NCBI GenBank assembly: GCA_015207155.1
Contig: JADEXK010000008.1
Location: 57,278-121,277, forward strand
Length of the DNA stretch: 64,000 nucleotides
Source of the DNA: Nostocales cyanobacterium LEGE 11386
GTDB taxonomy: Bacteria; Cyanobacteriota; Cyanobacteriia; Cyanobacteriales; Nostocaceae
Direction of reading: 5' to 3'
The notes under the pieces were generated by a model, which worked only from the letters and a program-made list of their open reading frames with translations, was not told the origin of the DNA and did not search any database. This document shows positions 17,623 through 27,768 of the stretch, piece by piece. Each line of letters begins with the position of its first letter. The first letter of the stretch is position 1. The translations under genes and the position numbers were made by a program.

Positions 17623-19134
17623 CTATTTGTTGCTAGGACAAGAGTTTTTTGTCCGACTCTTCCAAATCCAACCCGGCTCTGGCTCACTAATTTCTATCCA
17701 ACCAGCTTCCTCTCTTCCTGTAGCTGTCACCATAGTACCTGCTTTAATCACCTTGCCTGTTTTTTGGCGTCTGCGTCCAGACCCAACGAAAGAGCGTAAG
17801 TTTGATGAGCTAGCAACAACCCGACAACTTTGTTTTTGTGCAGATGCATTCTGATTACTTGCTACTTGCTGAACTTTCTGTTGAGCAGGCTCCTCTAATG
17901 ATGCTTGTGGTGATTGATTAGCAGACATTATGCTAAGGGTAACTAAAATAATAGCCACGCCTGCCCCAATTAACAATCGTGGAGACTGACGAATAGAGTG
18001 TAAATTCAGCCGATAACTGTTGAGTAATGTAGATGGATTGGCGGAAGCGCTTGAGGTAACTAATGGCGTAGTTTCGTTATCTGGTGGGATATAGCAAGGC
18101 TTGGTCAACTCCTGAAGATATTGCATCACCTTGGTTGTTGAGGTTAATGGCTGTATAGACCATGAGTGATTTGCATGATCTGGCGGGATATAACAGGGCT
18201 TTGCCAGTTCCTGAATGTAATGCATCACTTTGGTTGCAGACATGTAGCCATCTGTCAAATATTGACCTACCATCTGATTCATGACGGCTGCAACAGCTGT
18301 TGGTGTATTGGCATGGGTAATCGAGGCGAGTGCTTGCAGTGCATCTTTAGCTGACTGGTAGCGATATTTAAAGTAATGCCGCACCATTTTATTTAAAATA
18401 GCTGCCAATTGGTCGCTGACTTCGGTATGATGTTGCCATACTATTTCCCCACTAACAGAATCTTCTCCCAACTGTATGGGACTCAAACCCGTCAGAGTTT
18501 GGATCGCAATCATTCCCAGAGCATAAATATCACTGCAAGGACGTGGCCTGCCTTGTCCTTGCTCACTCGGCATATAACCTGGAGTACCAATAGCGATCGT
18601 CTCATTTTTGAGCTGTTCTGGAGTCATGATGGAGTAACTTTTGACTTGCTTAACAGCCCCAAAGTCTACCAAAACTATTTTGTTGTCTGAACGACGGATT
18701 AAATTGTCAGGTTTAAGATCGCGATGGATCACCTGATTACTGTGAATAAATTCGAGGATGGGTAAGACTTCTTGCAGTAGTGTAATTGCCTGTTCTTCAC
18801 TCCACTTTGCCCCTGGTGGCATTTCTGACGACAGTGGATGTCCAACAATCAACTCCTGCACCAAGTAAAATTCTTCGTTTTCCTCAAAGTAAGCTAAGAG
18901 CCGGGGAATTTGGTCATGGTTGCCTAGCTTTTCTAAAGTTTCGGCTTCCCTATTAAATAAGCGTCTAGCTGTTGGCAAAAATTCGGGATCGCTAGTAACA
19001 GGTTTAAGATGTTTGACGACGCAAGTAGGGTTCCCGGGACGGCGAGTATCTAGGGCTATATAGGTATGACCAAACCCGCCTTTGCCTAATGGTTCGACTA
19101 CTTGGTAACGCTGGTCTAGTAATCTGCCGAGCAT
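17623..19134 (-). CDS. Membrane Ser/Thr protein kinase with extracytoplasmic SH3 domain
   Basis: A 503-residue eukaryotic-type kinase. The glycine loop is LGKGGFGHTY (about 16-25), the catalytic loop HRDLKPDNL (about 137-145), and the metal motif VDFGAVK (about 157-163), followed by a GTPGYMPSEQ activation segment. A spacer carries two similar KVMHYIQELAKPCYIPPD / KVMQYLQELTKPCYIPPD repeats (about 304-355). A transmembrane helix (about 386-404) precedes a C-terminal SH3b-like domain (SNLRSFVGSG). This is a common cyanobacterial sensor-kinase layout. It lies alone on the minus strand between unrelated genes. All core kinase residues are present; the signal and targets are unknown. Confidence 0.9.
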   Translation of the reverse strand: MLGRLLDQRYQVVEPLGKGGFGHTYIALDTRRPGNPTCVVKHLKPVTSDPEFLPTARRLFNREAETLEKLGNHDQIPRLLAYFEENEEFYLVQELIVGHPLSSEMPPGAKWSEEQAITLLQEVLPILEFIHSNQVIHRDLKPDNLIRRSDNKIVLVDFGAVKQVKSYSIMTPEQLKNETIAIGTPGYMPSEQGQGRPRPCSDIYALGMIAIQTLTGLSPIQLGEDSVSGEIVWQHHTEVSDQLAAILNKMVRHYFKYRYQSAKDALQALASITHANTPTAVAAVMNQMVGQYLTDGYMSATKVMHYIQELAKPCYIPPDHANHSWSIQPLTSTTKVMQYLQELTKPCYIPPDNETTPLVTSSASANPSTLLNSYRLNLHSIRQSPRLLIGAGVAIILVTLSIMSANQSPQASLEEPAQQKVQQVASNQNASAQKQSCRVVASSSNLRSFVGSGRRRQKTGKVIKAGTMVTATGREEAGWIEISEPEPGWIWKSRTKNSCPSNK

Positions 19135-19403
19135 GATACAGATAGATGGACTGAGGTTAACTGTTAACTAGAATACACTTAACCCCGACAGGTTAATCCT
19201 CAACTATGTTTCAAGACTGAAAAATTACATGAAAGGGATGTCGGGTGTAGGGAACCTCATATTAAAATCAGACTTTGCAAATTTTCTTTGACTCCATACA
19301 TTAATGTACTTGCTCTGTCCTGGTCGGGTATGAACATTCCCGTCTTTTTTGCACCTGCAACCCCACACCCCATAACCTATTTTTGGTCAATCAGCCATGA
19401 AGT

Positions 19404-19436
19404 AAAAAACCGGGAAACTTCAATGTCACCCGGTTT
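19404..19436 (-). terminator. Rho-independent terminator downstream of the aldolase gene
   Basis: On the minus strand the sequence aaccggg...cccggtttttt forms a stem with a T-tract, about 120 bases beyond the aldolase stop. The rest of the 19135-19556 gap shows no gene. Confidence 0.7.
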
Positions 19437-19556
19437 GTTGATACCAATATCAAAACTTTTAGTAGTGAACTATTTCACCTGAGTTTCTCCTACAGGAGAA
19501 ATTGTGCTAGGTAAGGAGCATAGCAGTGCTGTGCCCCTATTTAATTTTTGGCAAAA

Positions 19557-20636
19557 TTAAACTGTAGCAGATGCCTTAGTAACAACTTTGAGTTCGCCCT
19601 TGGCATACTTAGCAGCAAAATCTTCCAGAGAAACCTGCTTAATCTTGCTAGCATTGCCAGCAGTGCCAAATTGTTCATAACGGTCAGCACAAACCTTCTG
19701 CATGTATTTAATCGAAGGCTTGAGGAAGTGACGGGGGTCAAATTCCTTGGGATTTGCTGCCAAAGCTTCACGCACAGCTGCGGTAATAGCCAGACGGTTA
19801 TCAGTGTCGATGTTCACCTTACGCACACCGCACTTGATGCCTTTTTGGATTTCTTCTACAGGTACACCATAAGTTTCAGGAATTGCACCACCATACTGGT
19901 TAATTAGTGCAAGTAAGTCTTCTGGCACAGAAGAGGAACCGTGCATTACCAAGTGGGTGTTAGGCAGACGGCGGTGAATTTCTTCAATGCGGCTGATTGC
20001 CAAAATTTCCCCGGTCGGCTTGCGGGTAAACTTGTAAGCACCATGGCTGGTACCGATGGCAACTGCCAAAGCATCTACTTGGGTTTGCTCCACGAAGTCC
20101 ACAGCTTGGTCAGGATCAGTCAGCAGTTGATCGCGATCAAGAGTACCTTCAAATCCGTGACCATCTTCAGCTTCACCAGCACCAGTTTCCAGAGAACCCA
20201 AGCAACCAAGTTCACCTTCAACGCTGACACCCAAGGAATGAGCTACGTTTACCACTTCACGGGTAACATTGACATTGTACTCGTAGCTAGCGGGGGTCTT
20301 AGCATCAGCTTCCAGCGAACCATCCATCATCACGCTGGTAAAGCCATTCTTAATTGCTGAGTAGCAAGTGGCAGGTGCATTACCATGATCTTGGTGCATG
20401 ACAATGGGAATCTGAGGATAGGTTTCTGCTGCCGCCAAAATCAAGTGGCGCAGAAAGTTCTCACCTGCATAAGCACGAGCGCCACGAGAAGCTTGTAAAA
20501 TTACGGGGCTATCTGTCTCTGCTGCCGCCTTCAGAATTGCCTGAATCTGCTCCAAGTTGTTGACGTTAAAAGCTGGAATGCCGTAACCGTTTTCAGCCGC
20601 GTGATCCAGAAGCAGCCGCATTGGTACGAGCGCCAT
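19557..20636 (-). CDS. fbaA: Class II fructose-bisphosphate aldolase (Calvin-cycle type)
   Basis: A 359-residue class II aldolase of the photosynthetic type, which joins dihydroxyacetone phosphate with glyceraldehyde 3-phosphate or erythrose 4-phosphate in carbon fixation and glycolysis. Zinc and catalytic motifs are MHQDHGN (about 79-85), [19 protein letters not shown] (about 193-203) and VMHGSSSVP (about 232-240). Length and start ([19 protein letters not shown]) match cyanobacterial CbbA/FbaA. An excellent Shine-Dalgarno, AGGAGGA, lies before the ATG. The leader carries a duplicated taattgttacgctaat motif (20681-20717), and a terminator lies downstream. Complete. Confidence 0.95.
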   Translation of the reverse strand: MALVPMRLLLDHAAENGYGIPAFNVNNLEQIQAILKAAAETDSPVILQASRGARAYAGENFLRHLILAAAETYPQIPIVMHQDHGNAPATCYSAIKNGFTSVMMDGSLEADAKTPASYEYNVNVTREVVNVAHSLGVSVEGELGCLGSLETGAGEAEDGHGFEGTLDRDQLLTDPDQAVDFVEQTQVDALAVAIGTSHGAYKFTRKPTGEILAISRIEEIHRRLPNTHLVMHGSSSVPEDLLALINQYGGAIPETYGVPVEEIQKGIKCGVRKVNIDTDNRLAITAAVREALAANPKEFDPRHFLKPSIKYMQKVCADRYEQFGTAGNASKIKQVSLEDFAAKYAKGELKVVTKASATV

Positions 20637-20680
20637 AGATAGTCCTCCTAATGTATTTTTCAGCTAGTCGGTGTGAGAGA

Positions 20681-20717
20681 AGCGTAATTGTTACGCTAAT
20701 GTAATTGTTACGCTAAT
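20681..20717. repeat. Duplicated taattgttacgctaat motif in the aldolase leader
   Basis: Two 16-base direct copies sit back to back about 45 bases upstream of the aldolase ATG. The first copy with its flank (agcgtaattgttacgct) is also a hairpin. It could be a regulator site or an RNA leader structure. Confidence 0.5.
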
Positions 20718-20900
20718 CTTAAGACTTTTTTCAACTTATAGGAAATTATAACTAGTGACGGGTGTTTATGTTGAAAAACTTTACGCCTTTAAGCCTGATT
20801 ATAAAGGAATGGTGACTCTTAGCTGTCAAACATAAACAAACCCCCGATGATCTCTTGGTCACTAATGACTCAGAATTTCTGTAGTTTTTGAGATAAATAT

Positions 20901-20971
20901 GGGTCGCCCGGGATTCGAACCCGGAACTAATCGGTTAAAAGCCGAGTACTCTACCGTTGAGTTAGCGACCC
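20901..20971 (-). tRNA. trnK: tRNA-Lys (UUU)
   Basis: The minus strand reads as a 71-base cloverleaf. The acceptor stem is gggtcgc/gcgaccc, the T arm is ccgggttcgaatcccgg, and the anticodon loop is cttttaa with anticodon TTT. The outermost anticodon-stem pair appears to be a C/T mismatch. No CCA is encoded. Confidence 0.9.
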
Positions 20972-21032
20972 TTCAGTTGCATTTCGCAACTTTGCTATAA
21001 TAGCATAAACATCTATAGATTTGTAAAGGGCT

Positions 21033-21905
21033 TTAGAAAAAATTTGCTGTTAATCTGACAGATGTCGTGCAGCTGGCTTTGGGAGCTAACACAGTCAGGT
21101 TTTCGCCCGTGTTGAGAGAATTGCGGGGGGCAGTCCACGGTTCCAAACAGTAGAAGTCTTTGCCTTTGAGTGTCCAAAATACCAGTTTAGAATAAATCTG
21201 ATCGTAATCTAGGGTAAGTTCTAGCTTACGGCTATGGTCTATTACCGTGGCAGATTGACTAGTCAAATCCCCAAAAGCAACATCAATTTCATCACGGTTG
21301 AAATCAAAATTACCATTAAATGAGTGAATTTGCTTGGATTTTTGGTCTAGATACTGCTGGGAGGGGATTTTAAACTCTAGCTGAGTTTTATCACCACCAG
21401 TCAAAAAGTAAGGATGAAACCCGGCAGAAAATGGCAAGGGTGCGGATGAGAGATTTTTGTACTGCTGTTGAATTTCTAAAGTGTTGCCTTGCAGTTTATA
21501 GGTGAAAACTAGTTGAAAATCAAAAGGATAAACTGCCTTGGTTTGTTCGTTGCTATTGAGTACAAGAGTCAGGCTAGCTTGATCTTGAGTTTGTTGCTCA
21601 GTTACTTCCCAGGGTAAATCACGGGCAAAGCCATGTTGTTTAAGAGTGTACTGCTGCCCATTATAGATGTAAGAATTATCCGGTAAATTGCCACAAATAG
21701 GAAACAAAATCGGATTGCCACCTCTGACGCTTAAATCAGGATGAGTAAAGCGTTCAGTATCCAGATAGAAAATTTCTTGCCCCTGGATACGCCAACGGGT
21801 GATGATACCACCTCTTTGTGGTACTACTTCGATTTGAGAGCCAACACTTTCATCTGTAAGGATATAGGTTTTGGATTGTTGCTGTTCAATGGCAATAGTA
21901 AACAC
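21033..21905 (-). CDS. Aldose 1-epimerase-like protein
   Basis: A 290-residue protein of the galactose-mutarotase fold. Recognisable parts are QRGGIITRWRIQGQEIFYLD (about 29-48), GGNPILFPICGNLPDN (about 62-77), KQHGFARDLPWEV (about 88-100) and the catalytic-type GFHPYF (about 162-167). The family epimerises sugar anomers or hexose 6-phosphates. This subgroup (YeaD/LacX-like) is widespread in cyanobacteria and its exact sugar is not defined by sequence. It lies 67 bases downstream of pdhA on the same strand, separated by a heptamer repeat, so co-transcription is possible. Confidence 0.82.
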   Translation of the reverse strand: MFTIAIEQQQSKTYILTDESVGSQIEVVPQRGGIITRWRIQGQEIFYLDTERFTHPDLSVRGGNPILFPICGNLPDNSYIYNGQQYTLKQHGFARDLPWEVTEQQTQDQASLTLVLNSNEQTKAVYPFDFQLVFTYKLQGNTLEIQQQYKNLSSAPLPFSAGFHPYFLTGGDKTQLEFKIPSQQYLDQKSKQIHSFNGNFDFNRDEIDVAFGDLTSQSATVIDHSRKLELTLDYDQIYSKLVFWTLKGKDFYCLEPWTAPRNSLNTGENLTVLAPKASCTTSVRLTANFF

Positions 21906-21934
21906 AAGTTTTAGTCCTTATTTAGGGGAAGTGT

Positions 21935-21971
21935 GGAGTGCTGAGTCCTGAATACTCAACACTCAGCACTC
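21935..21971. repeat. Degenerate heptamer repeat between pdhA and the epimerase gene
   Basis: gtgctgagtcctgaatact followed by caacactcagcactc: heptamer units in inverted orientation, which can fold into a hairpin. It fills nearly the whole 67-base gap. Confidence 0.75.
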
Positions 21972-21972
21972 T

Positions 21973-23007
21973 TTACTCGTCTTCTGCGAACACGAAGCGA
22001 TACAACTCACTAGGGTCTGGTTCAGGACTACTTTCGGCGAACTTAACCGCATCGTCGATTACTTCCTGAATTTTACGATCAATGGCTTTGAGTTCTGCCT
22101 CATCCGCTAAGTTTTGCTCAATTAAATAAGCGGCAAATTTCTTAATTGGGTCACGGGAAAACCAAAATTCTTTCTCGGCTTTGCTACGCATTTCATCTGG
22201 GTCTGCCAAGGAATGACCCCGGAAACGGTAGGTAAGTGCTTCAATTAATGTGGGGCCTTCACCTGCACGGGCACGGGCTACAGCTGCTTGAGCGACGGCT
22301 CGCACTGCTAACACGTCCATACCGTCTACTTCCACGCCTACCATGTTAAACACGCTGGCTTTTTTGTAAATTTCTGGCTGGGAAGTTGCCCGTTCGTGGG
22401 ACATCCCAATTGCCCATTTATTATTTTCTACTACGAAAATAATTGGCAATTTCCATAGAGCTGCCATATTCAATGTCTCGAAAAACTGACCATTATTAGC
22501 AGCACCATCACCAAAAAAGCAAGCTGTTACTTGGTCAGCGTTTTTGTCTCCCATGACTTCGCGGCGGTATTTGCTTGTGAAAGCTGCTCCGGCTGCTACA
22601 GGAATGCCTTCAGCCACAAAAGCATAACCACCTAGTAAGCCATGCTCCGCAGAAAACATGTGCATGGAACCACCGCGTCCTTTGCTGCAACCTGTGGCTT
22701 TGCCAAATAATTCTGCCATGACTTCTCTAGCTGGGACACCAGCACTGAGAGCATGAACGTGGTCGCGGTAGGTGCTGGAAACAAAATCTTCACCTGGTCG
22801 CATCGCTTGGATAACGCCAGTAGAAACGGCTTCTTGTCCGTTGTATAGGTGGACAAAGCCAAACATTTTGCCCCTATAGTACATTTCAGCGCACTTGTCT
22901 TCAAATAAGCGCCCTAATACCATGTCTTCATACAACCGCAACCCTTCTTCTTTGGTGATCTGAGTAGTGGCAGCATTAAATGTAGGTAACGTGCGTTCTT
23001 GAACCAT
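21973..23007 (-). CDS. pdhA: Pyruvate dehydrogenase E1 component, alpha subunit
   Basis: A 344-residue E1-alpha. The thiamine diphosphate motif is [20 protein letters not shown] followed by NNKWAIG (about 167-200). The phosphorylation-loop-type [15 protein letters not shown] (about 262-276) and the conserved [19 protein letters not shown] (about 42-60) are intact. With E1-beta it decarboxylates pyruvate and passes the acetyl group to E2 lipoyl groups. In this genome pdhB is not adjacent, which is usual in cyanobacteria. Start ATG at 23007. Full length and ordinary. Confidence 0.95.
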   Translation of the reverse strand: MVQERTLPTFNAATTQITKEEGLRLYEDMVLGRLFEDKCAEMYYRGKMFGFVHLYNGQEAVSTGVIQAMRPGEDFVSSTYRDHVHALSAGVPAREVMAELFGKATGCSKGRGGSMHMFSAEHGLLGGYAFVAEGIPVAAGAAFTSKYRREVMGDKNADQVTACFFGDGAANNGQFFETLNMAALWKLPIIFVVENNKWAIGMSHERATSQPEIYKKASVFNMVGVEVDGMDVLAVRAVAQAAVARARAGEGPTLIEALTYRFRGHSLADPDEMRSKAEKEFWFSRDPIKKFAAYLIEQNLADEAELKAIDRKIQEVIDDAVKFAESSPEPDPSELYRFVFAEDE

Positions 23008-23770
23008 TATTCTTTAGTATCCCTATGTAAAACTGAAATTTACCAACTTAAATAAGTTGCTCTCAAACAAAATCTGCTTTTCACAAGCTAGAGTGTAGAG
23101 TCAACCACCAAAATTTATGCACCAAAAAGAGTTAAAAGCAATAGAGGGGAAACAATGGGTGAATTTTGCATTTTTCCAACCACGCTCGGCGAGGCTCTCA
23201 CCCCGATGCCAACAGATATCCCCTGAGTATTCCCACTTCTGACTCCTATTCATAGGCTATCAATCAGGATAGCTTGGTTTCTGCATATCCATTAACAATT
23301 TATAAAAAATGGACAGGGAAATTTTGGGATCTAGCTAGATAGTTGTCATTAAGGTTGATTCAGCATATAATTTTATACTTTCAATCAACATCTACCCTTG
23401 CCAGCAAAGCTTCTTTAACTACATTCTTAGAGAAGTACGTGAACAAGCAGTAATTATAAGTGCTTATAAATACAACAAAATTACTACTAAATAACGGTAA
23501 TTATGGTTTATGGTGTTGAAGGCTGATTAGAATTCTTAAAGGCAACAATACTAAGAATTAAAACAAAGTAGTAGCGTTTCCTAGGCAAATGCAAAAAATT
23601 AACACTAGAATATGACTCAAATTTTAGGAAGGCACAAAATAAATTGTTGCAATATACACTTATAGTGTAAGTTCGACACGGTATTGTTCACCGTATTATT
23701 ATGGCACGGTTTTACATGCCTGGAATGCTCTAGGTGAATTATGTTGATCACGGTGCAGGGGAAGTAGACT
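23008..23770. other. Divergent promoter region pdhA / ftn2
   Basis: A 763-base gap between divergent genes, so both promoters should be here. I see no coding frame. A hairpin-forming cacggtattgttcaccgt (about 23677-23694), followed by a third half-copy, gcacggt, precedes the GTG start of ftn2. Confidence 0.5.
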
Positions 23771-26065
23771 GTGCGAATTCCGCTAGATTACTACCGAATT
23801 TTGGGACTACCGTTAGCGGCAAGTGATGAACAGTTGCGGCAGTCATACAGCGATCGCATTGTGCAATTGCCGCGACGAGAGTATTCTCAAGCAGCAATTT
23901 CTTCTCGCAAACAACTTATAGAAGAAGCTTACGTGGTTTTATCAAATCCGCAGGAACGTAGCAGTTACAATCAGCTTTATCTTGCCCATGCCTATGGCCC
24001 TGACGGCAATGCTAATGCTACTTTTGCCGTGGGAAACCACACAGACGGCAACAAAGATGATCCTGACACCCAGAGTCTGAGCATTGACATTTCCCAAGAG
24101 GAATTAGTTGGTGCTTTATTAATTCTGCAAGAACTGGGAGAATATGAACTTGTATTGAAATTAGGTCATAATTACCTAGCTAATGCCAGTGGCGTAGCAG
24201 TCGCCAGAATGGGCAATAATCTGGCAAGTGAAGAATTCCTCGAAAATTCTGAATATCCAGATATTGTGCTGACGGTGGCGTTGGCTTGTTTAGAACTTGG
24301 TCGGGAGCAATGGCAACAAGGTCACTACGAAAATGCGGCGATTTCTCTAGAAACTGGCCAAGAACTACTAGCCCGTGAAGGGTTATTTGCCAGCGTGCAG
24401 GCGGAAATGCAAGCTGACCTTTACAAATTGCGCCCATATCGGATTTTGGAATTGCTGGCACTACCAGAAGAAAAGACTGCGGAACGACGCCAAGGCTTAA
24501 CATTTTTACAGAACATCTTGAACGATCGCGGTGGAATTGATGGCACTGGCAATGATCAATCAGGACTAAATATAGATGATTTTTTACGGTTTATCCAACA
24601 AATACGTAATTATTTAACAGTTGCAGAACAGCACAAGCTATTTGAAGCGGAAAGCAAACGTCCTTCGGCTGTAGCTACTTATTTGGCAGTTTATGCCCTA
24701 CTAGCAAGAGGGTTCACTCAACGTCAACCCGCTTTGATTCGTCAGGCAAAGCAAATGCTGATGCGTCTGGGTAAGCGCCAAGATGTGCATTTAGAACAGT
24801 CACTATGTGCGCTATTACTGGGGCAAACCGAAGAAGCTACCCGTGTTTTAGAACTAAGTCAAGAATACGAAGCCTTAGCTTTTATTCGGGAAAGATCCTT
24901 AGACTCTCCAGACTTGCTACCGGGGCTATGTCTATACGCCGAACAGTGGTTACAGCATGAAGTTTTTCCCCATTTTCGAGATTTAGCTAACCAGCAAGCC
25001 TCGCTGAAAGATTACTTTGCCAATCAACAGGTGCAAGCTTATTTAGAAGCCCTACCTACGGATGCAGAAACCACTAATGAATGGGCTGTGATCAATCGTC
25101 AGGCTTTTTCCCAGTATCCCCCTCACAGCAATCATTCCCCGGCTGATTCTCAACAATTCCCTCACGGGAGAATACCTGAACCAGATTTACCAGAAACACC
25201 AAACCACAGAAGACCCTCAGATGCCAACTTCTCGCCAACTAACTGGAATACACCACTAGGTCAAGTTACTAATCAAGCAAAACCAAAGAAAAATGTGGAT
25301 TCTCCTGCTGAACGTACAGCTACAGCCGCTAATCACAACCTAAATGGCACAGGTAAGACTACTCCACCTCGTCAAGTCAAAAAGCGTAGGCGGCGAAAAC
25401 CTAGTCAAGTTGTCAGCCGTGAGGGCGGCGTAAATAATTCTCAGAGACGAGCTTTTACTAACACCTTAGAAGGGAAAACACGACTTGTTTGGACAGTGTT
25501 TGCTTCTTTAGCAGGTATATTAGTGTTTTGGCTGTTAGTTTCCACAACGTTTGGATGGTTAAAAAATCTGTTTTTCCCCGCACCATCTTTGCAAGGTGAA
25601 CAGTTATTTATACAAATCAATGAACCACCAATAACTATTCCTGATAAAAGCAGTAAGTTGGAACCACCAGCAGGTTCTTTAACAGATGCAACCGCACAAG
25701 AAGTGATTCAAGTTTGGCTATCTACTAAAGCCGCAGCCTTAGGACCAAACTATGACATTAGCAGTCTACAAGATATTTTAACCGGTTCATCTTTATCTCA
25801 ATGGCGACTACTTGCCCAACAGGAAAGGGCACAGAACCGCTATCGGTCATACAACCACACAGTGAAGGTGGAATATGTCAATCAGAATGCGGACCAAGCA
25901 GTGGCAGTAGCTACAGTGAGGGAATTAACACAGTTCTATGAAAATGCACAGTTAAAAAATGTTTCTGATGAAACTTTGCGTGTCCGATATTCTTTAATTC
26001 GACAAGCAGGTATGTGGCGCATCCAGAATATGTCAGTGATTAATCAGATCAGCATGAATTTTTAG
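23771..26065 (+). CDS. ftn2: Ftn2/ZipN (ARC6-like) divisome protein
   Basis: A 764-residue cyanobacterial cell-division protein homologous to chloroplast ARC6, which tethers FtsZ to the membrane. Residues 1-65 are a DnaJ-like domain (LDYYRILGLPLAASDEQLRQ) without the HPD triad. A long helical region follows, then a basic linker (KKRRRRKP, near 538), one transmembrane helix (about 574-598) and a C-terminal ARC6/IMS domain (TAQEVIQVWLSTKAAALG onward). The start is GTG at 23771, chosen because the conserved MRIPLDYYRILGL begins there. It is alone in its transcription unit. Complete. Confidence 0.93.
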   Translation: MRIPLDYYRILGLPLAASDEQLRQSYSDRIVQLPRREYSQAAISSRKQLIEEAYVVLSNPQERSSYNQLYLAHAYGPDGNANATFAVGNHTDGNKDDPDTQSLSIDISQEELVGALLILQELGEYELVLKLGHNYLANASGVAVARMGNNLASEEFLENSEYPDIVLTVALACLELGREQWQQGHYENAAISLETGQELLAREGLFASVQAEMQADLYKLRPYRILELLALPEEKTAERRQGLTFLQNILNDRGGIDGTGNDQSGLNIDDFLRFIQQIRNYLTVAEQHKLFEAESKRPSAVATYLAVYALLARGFTQRQPALIRQAKQMLMRLGKRQDVHLEQSLCALLLGQTEEATRVLELSQEYEALAFIRERSLDSPDLLPGLCLYAEQWLQHEVFPHFRDLANQQASLKDYFANQQVQAYLEALPTDAETTNEWAVINRQAFSQYPPHSNHSPADSQQFPHGRIPEPDLPETPNHRRPSDANFSPTNWNTPLGQVTNQAKPKKNVDSPAERTATAANHNLNGTGKTTPPRQVKKRRRRKPSQVVSREGGVNNSQRRAFTNTLEGKTRLVWTVFASLAGILVFWLLVSTTFGWLKNLFFPAPSLQGEQLFIQINEPPITIPDKSSKLEPPAGSLTDATAQEVIQVWLSTKAAALGPNYDISSLQDILTGSSLSQWRLLAQQERAQNRYRSYNHTVKVEYVNQNADQAVAVATVRELTQFYENAQLKNVSDETLRVRYSLIRQAGMWRIQNMSVINQISMNF

Positions 26066-26176
26066 TAATTCATAATTCATAATTCGTAATAGCAGCCCAC
26101 GGCAGGTTACGCCATCAGCGCAGCTATGCCTACTAGGACTTTGCGTAATTTGTGATTAAATTCTTAATCTTTATTG

Positions 26177-27166
26177 ATGACAGAAACTTTAGTTCATGCT
26201 TATACACCCTTGATTCTGTGGATGAGTCTGGGGCTATTAATATTGAAAATATTACCTACGTGGTTACCACATTTCCTCGGTCGTGCTCTTTACTGGGTAG
26301 GAGTGCCACTAGAACTGTTAGCACTGGCGCGAAAATCTCAGCAGACGGAATTGAGTGGTGTGGAGAGTTGGCCCCTACTAGCATCGGTAGTGACTATAGG
26401 GGCGCTGCTGGTGGGTTTGTTGGTGGCATTACTAATTGTGTGGGGATGGCGAAAAATCGTATGCCACTGGTTGCAGCCAGATTTAGATGCATCACTTGCT
26501 AGTTATTGGCTTGACCCTTCCACTCAAGGCAGTTTTGTGCTGGCTGCTGTGTTGGGAAATACAGGTTTTGTGGGTTTAGCGATCGCTCCTGCTTTTATCC
26601 AAACCGACTTTCTGAACTGGGTTGTACTTTATAGCATCACCCACAACGTCGTTGGCCCCTATGGTCTAGGAGTATTAATTGCCAGTTACTTCAGTCATGC
26701 AAAATCGCCAAATCGCTGGTGGATGCAACTGCGGGATCTCCTGACTGTACCGCCTTTATGGGCTTTTGTGATTGGGATTCTCACTCGGCAAGTACAACTG
26801 CCAGAAGTCATGGAATCAGGGCTTCAAGGGTCGGTTAATATCGTCATTGCTTGTGCCTTCCTGTTAACTGGTATCCGCTTAGGTCAACTCCAGGGATGGC
26901 AAAATTTTCGATTTGCGGTGATCCCCTCTGTGATCAAGGTTGTGATCATGCCATTACTCGTCGGTTTACTCACAACTTGGTTACTCGGCTTATCAGGCGA
27001 TCGCCGCTTGGCAATGGTCTTGATGTCAGGAATGCCCTCGGCTTTTGCTGGTCTAATTTTGGCGGAAGAATACAACCTCAACCGCGATTTAATTGCTAGC
27101 AGTATTATCCTCTCTACACTTTTGCTACTCCTGTTTCTTCCTTTATGGATTGGGGTTTTCAGCTAA
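26177..27166 (+). CDS. AEC-family (auxin efflux carrier-like) permease
   Basis: A 329-residue integral membrane protein with about ten hydrophobic segments, split by a polar loop near 155-170. It matches the bacterial AEC family, with SxxxNVVGPYGLGVL (about 152-166) and LMSGMPSAFAGLILAEEYN (about 282-300) as typical half-repeat motifs. Family members transport small carboxylates or unknown compounds. ATG 26177 is preferred to the TTG at 26174. It lies 111 bases after ftn2 on the same strand; the gap contains attcataattcgtaat repeats and no terminator that I can see. The substrate is not predictable. Confidence 0.85.
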   Translation: MTETLVHAYTPLILWMSLGLLILKILPTWLPHFLGRALYWVGVPLELLALARKSQQTELSGVESWPLLASVVTIGALLVGLLVALLIVWGWRKIVCHWLQPDLDASLASYWLDPSTQGSFVLAAVLGNTGFVGLAIAPAFIQTDFLNWVVLYSITHNVVGPYGLGVLIASYFSHAKSPNRWWMQLRDLLTVPPLWAFVIGILTRQVQLPEVMESGLQGSVNIVIACAFLLTGIRLGQLQGWQNFRFAVIPSVIKVVIMPLLVGLLTTWLLGLSGDRRLAMVLMSGMPSAFAGLILAEEYNLNRDLIASSIILSTLLLLLFLPLWIGVFS

Positions 27167-27768
27167 TCTTCAACCTAAATGTTATGAAATTATGACATTT
27201 AAATAGTCTCCATGGGCACTAATCAGCCATAATGTCATGAAATCATGACGTATTGATCCCGAAAAAGCTGAAAATTCGTACAGCAGGTAAAAAAGCACCT
27301 TGAGACCCCTTGATCCCTACCAAGGTTTACTGGTTAATATTTACTTAACAACAGGACTCCTCCGATCCCGAAAAAATGCTGATCTTGGCATTACCCAGGA
27401 ATGGAGTAGTAACCCTCAATTTAAAAACAGACTAAAAATCTTAAAAACTGGGCAAAACCAGAAGTCAGAGATAAAAAAATGTGAGTTCGACAAGTGGAAA
27501 AAACCCCTCTCCAAACCTCTCTCCTGCAAGGAGGAGCCACTGCGTTGCGCGGGTTCCCCGCGTTGTAGCAAGTGGCGTTAGAGGCTTCACAACCTTAATT
27601 TATCGTTGAGCTTTCAAGATATTTAAGCCCCTCTCCGCTTCGGAGAGGGGTTGGGGAGAGGTTATCGAATTCACGTTAAAAAAAATCATCTGGGGTGGAT
27701 GACATTTTATAAAGTATTCTCTAACCCGGGGAAATCATTGACTTGTCAAACTACTGGAGGCCAAATTA
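27167..27768. other. Intergenic stretch with nested small repeats
   Basis: About 600 bases without a gene. It holds two copies of an atgaaat-atgac motif (27183-27195 and 27237-27249), two gatcccgaaaaa copies (27256, 27364), and the dispersed repeat annotated at 27480-27680. Short open frames here are made of repeat sequence. Confidence 0.6.
27480..27680. repeat. Dispersed intergenic repeat, copy 1
   Basis: The segments gtgagttcgacaagtgg (27481-27497), ctcctgcaaggaggagccac (27521-27540), gttgtagcaagtggcgt (27562-27578) and the cccctctcc...ggagagggg hairpin with gaattcacgttaa (27629-27680) recur in inverse orientation at 36415-36766. It is non-coding and forms strong hairpins. Confidence 0.8.

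Noticed and set aside
27300..27581. Open frame of 93 codons in the gap before the DUF4912 gene
   Set aside because: The second half is the dispersed repeat (CKEEPLRCAGSPRCSKWR), which reappears in an unrelated frame at 36575. It is repeat sequence, not a gene.
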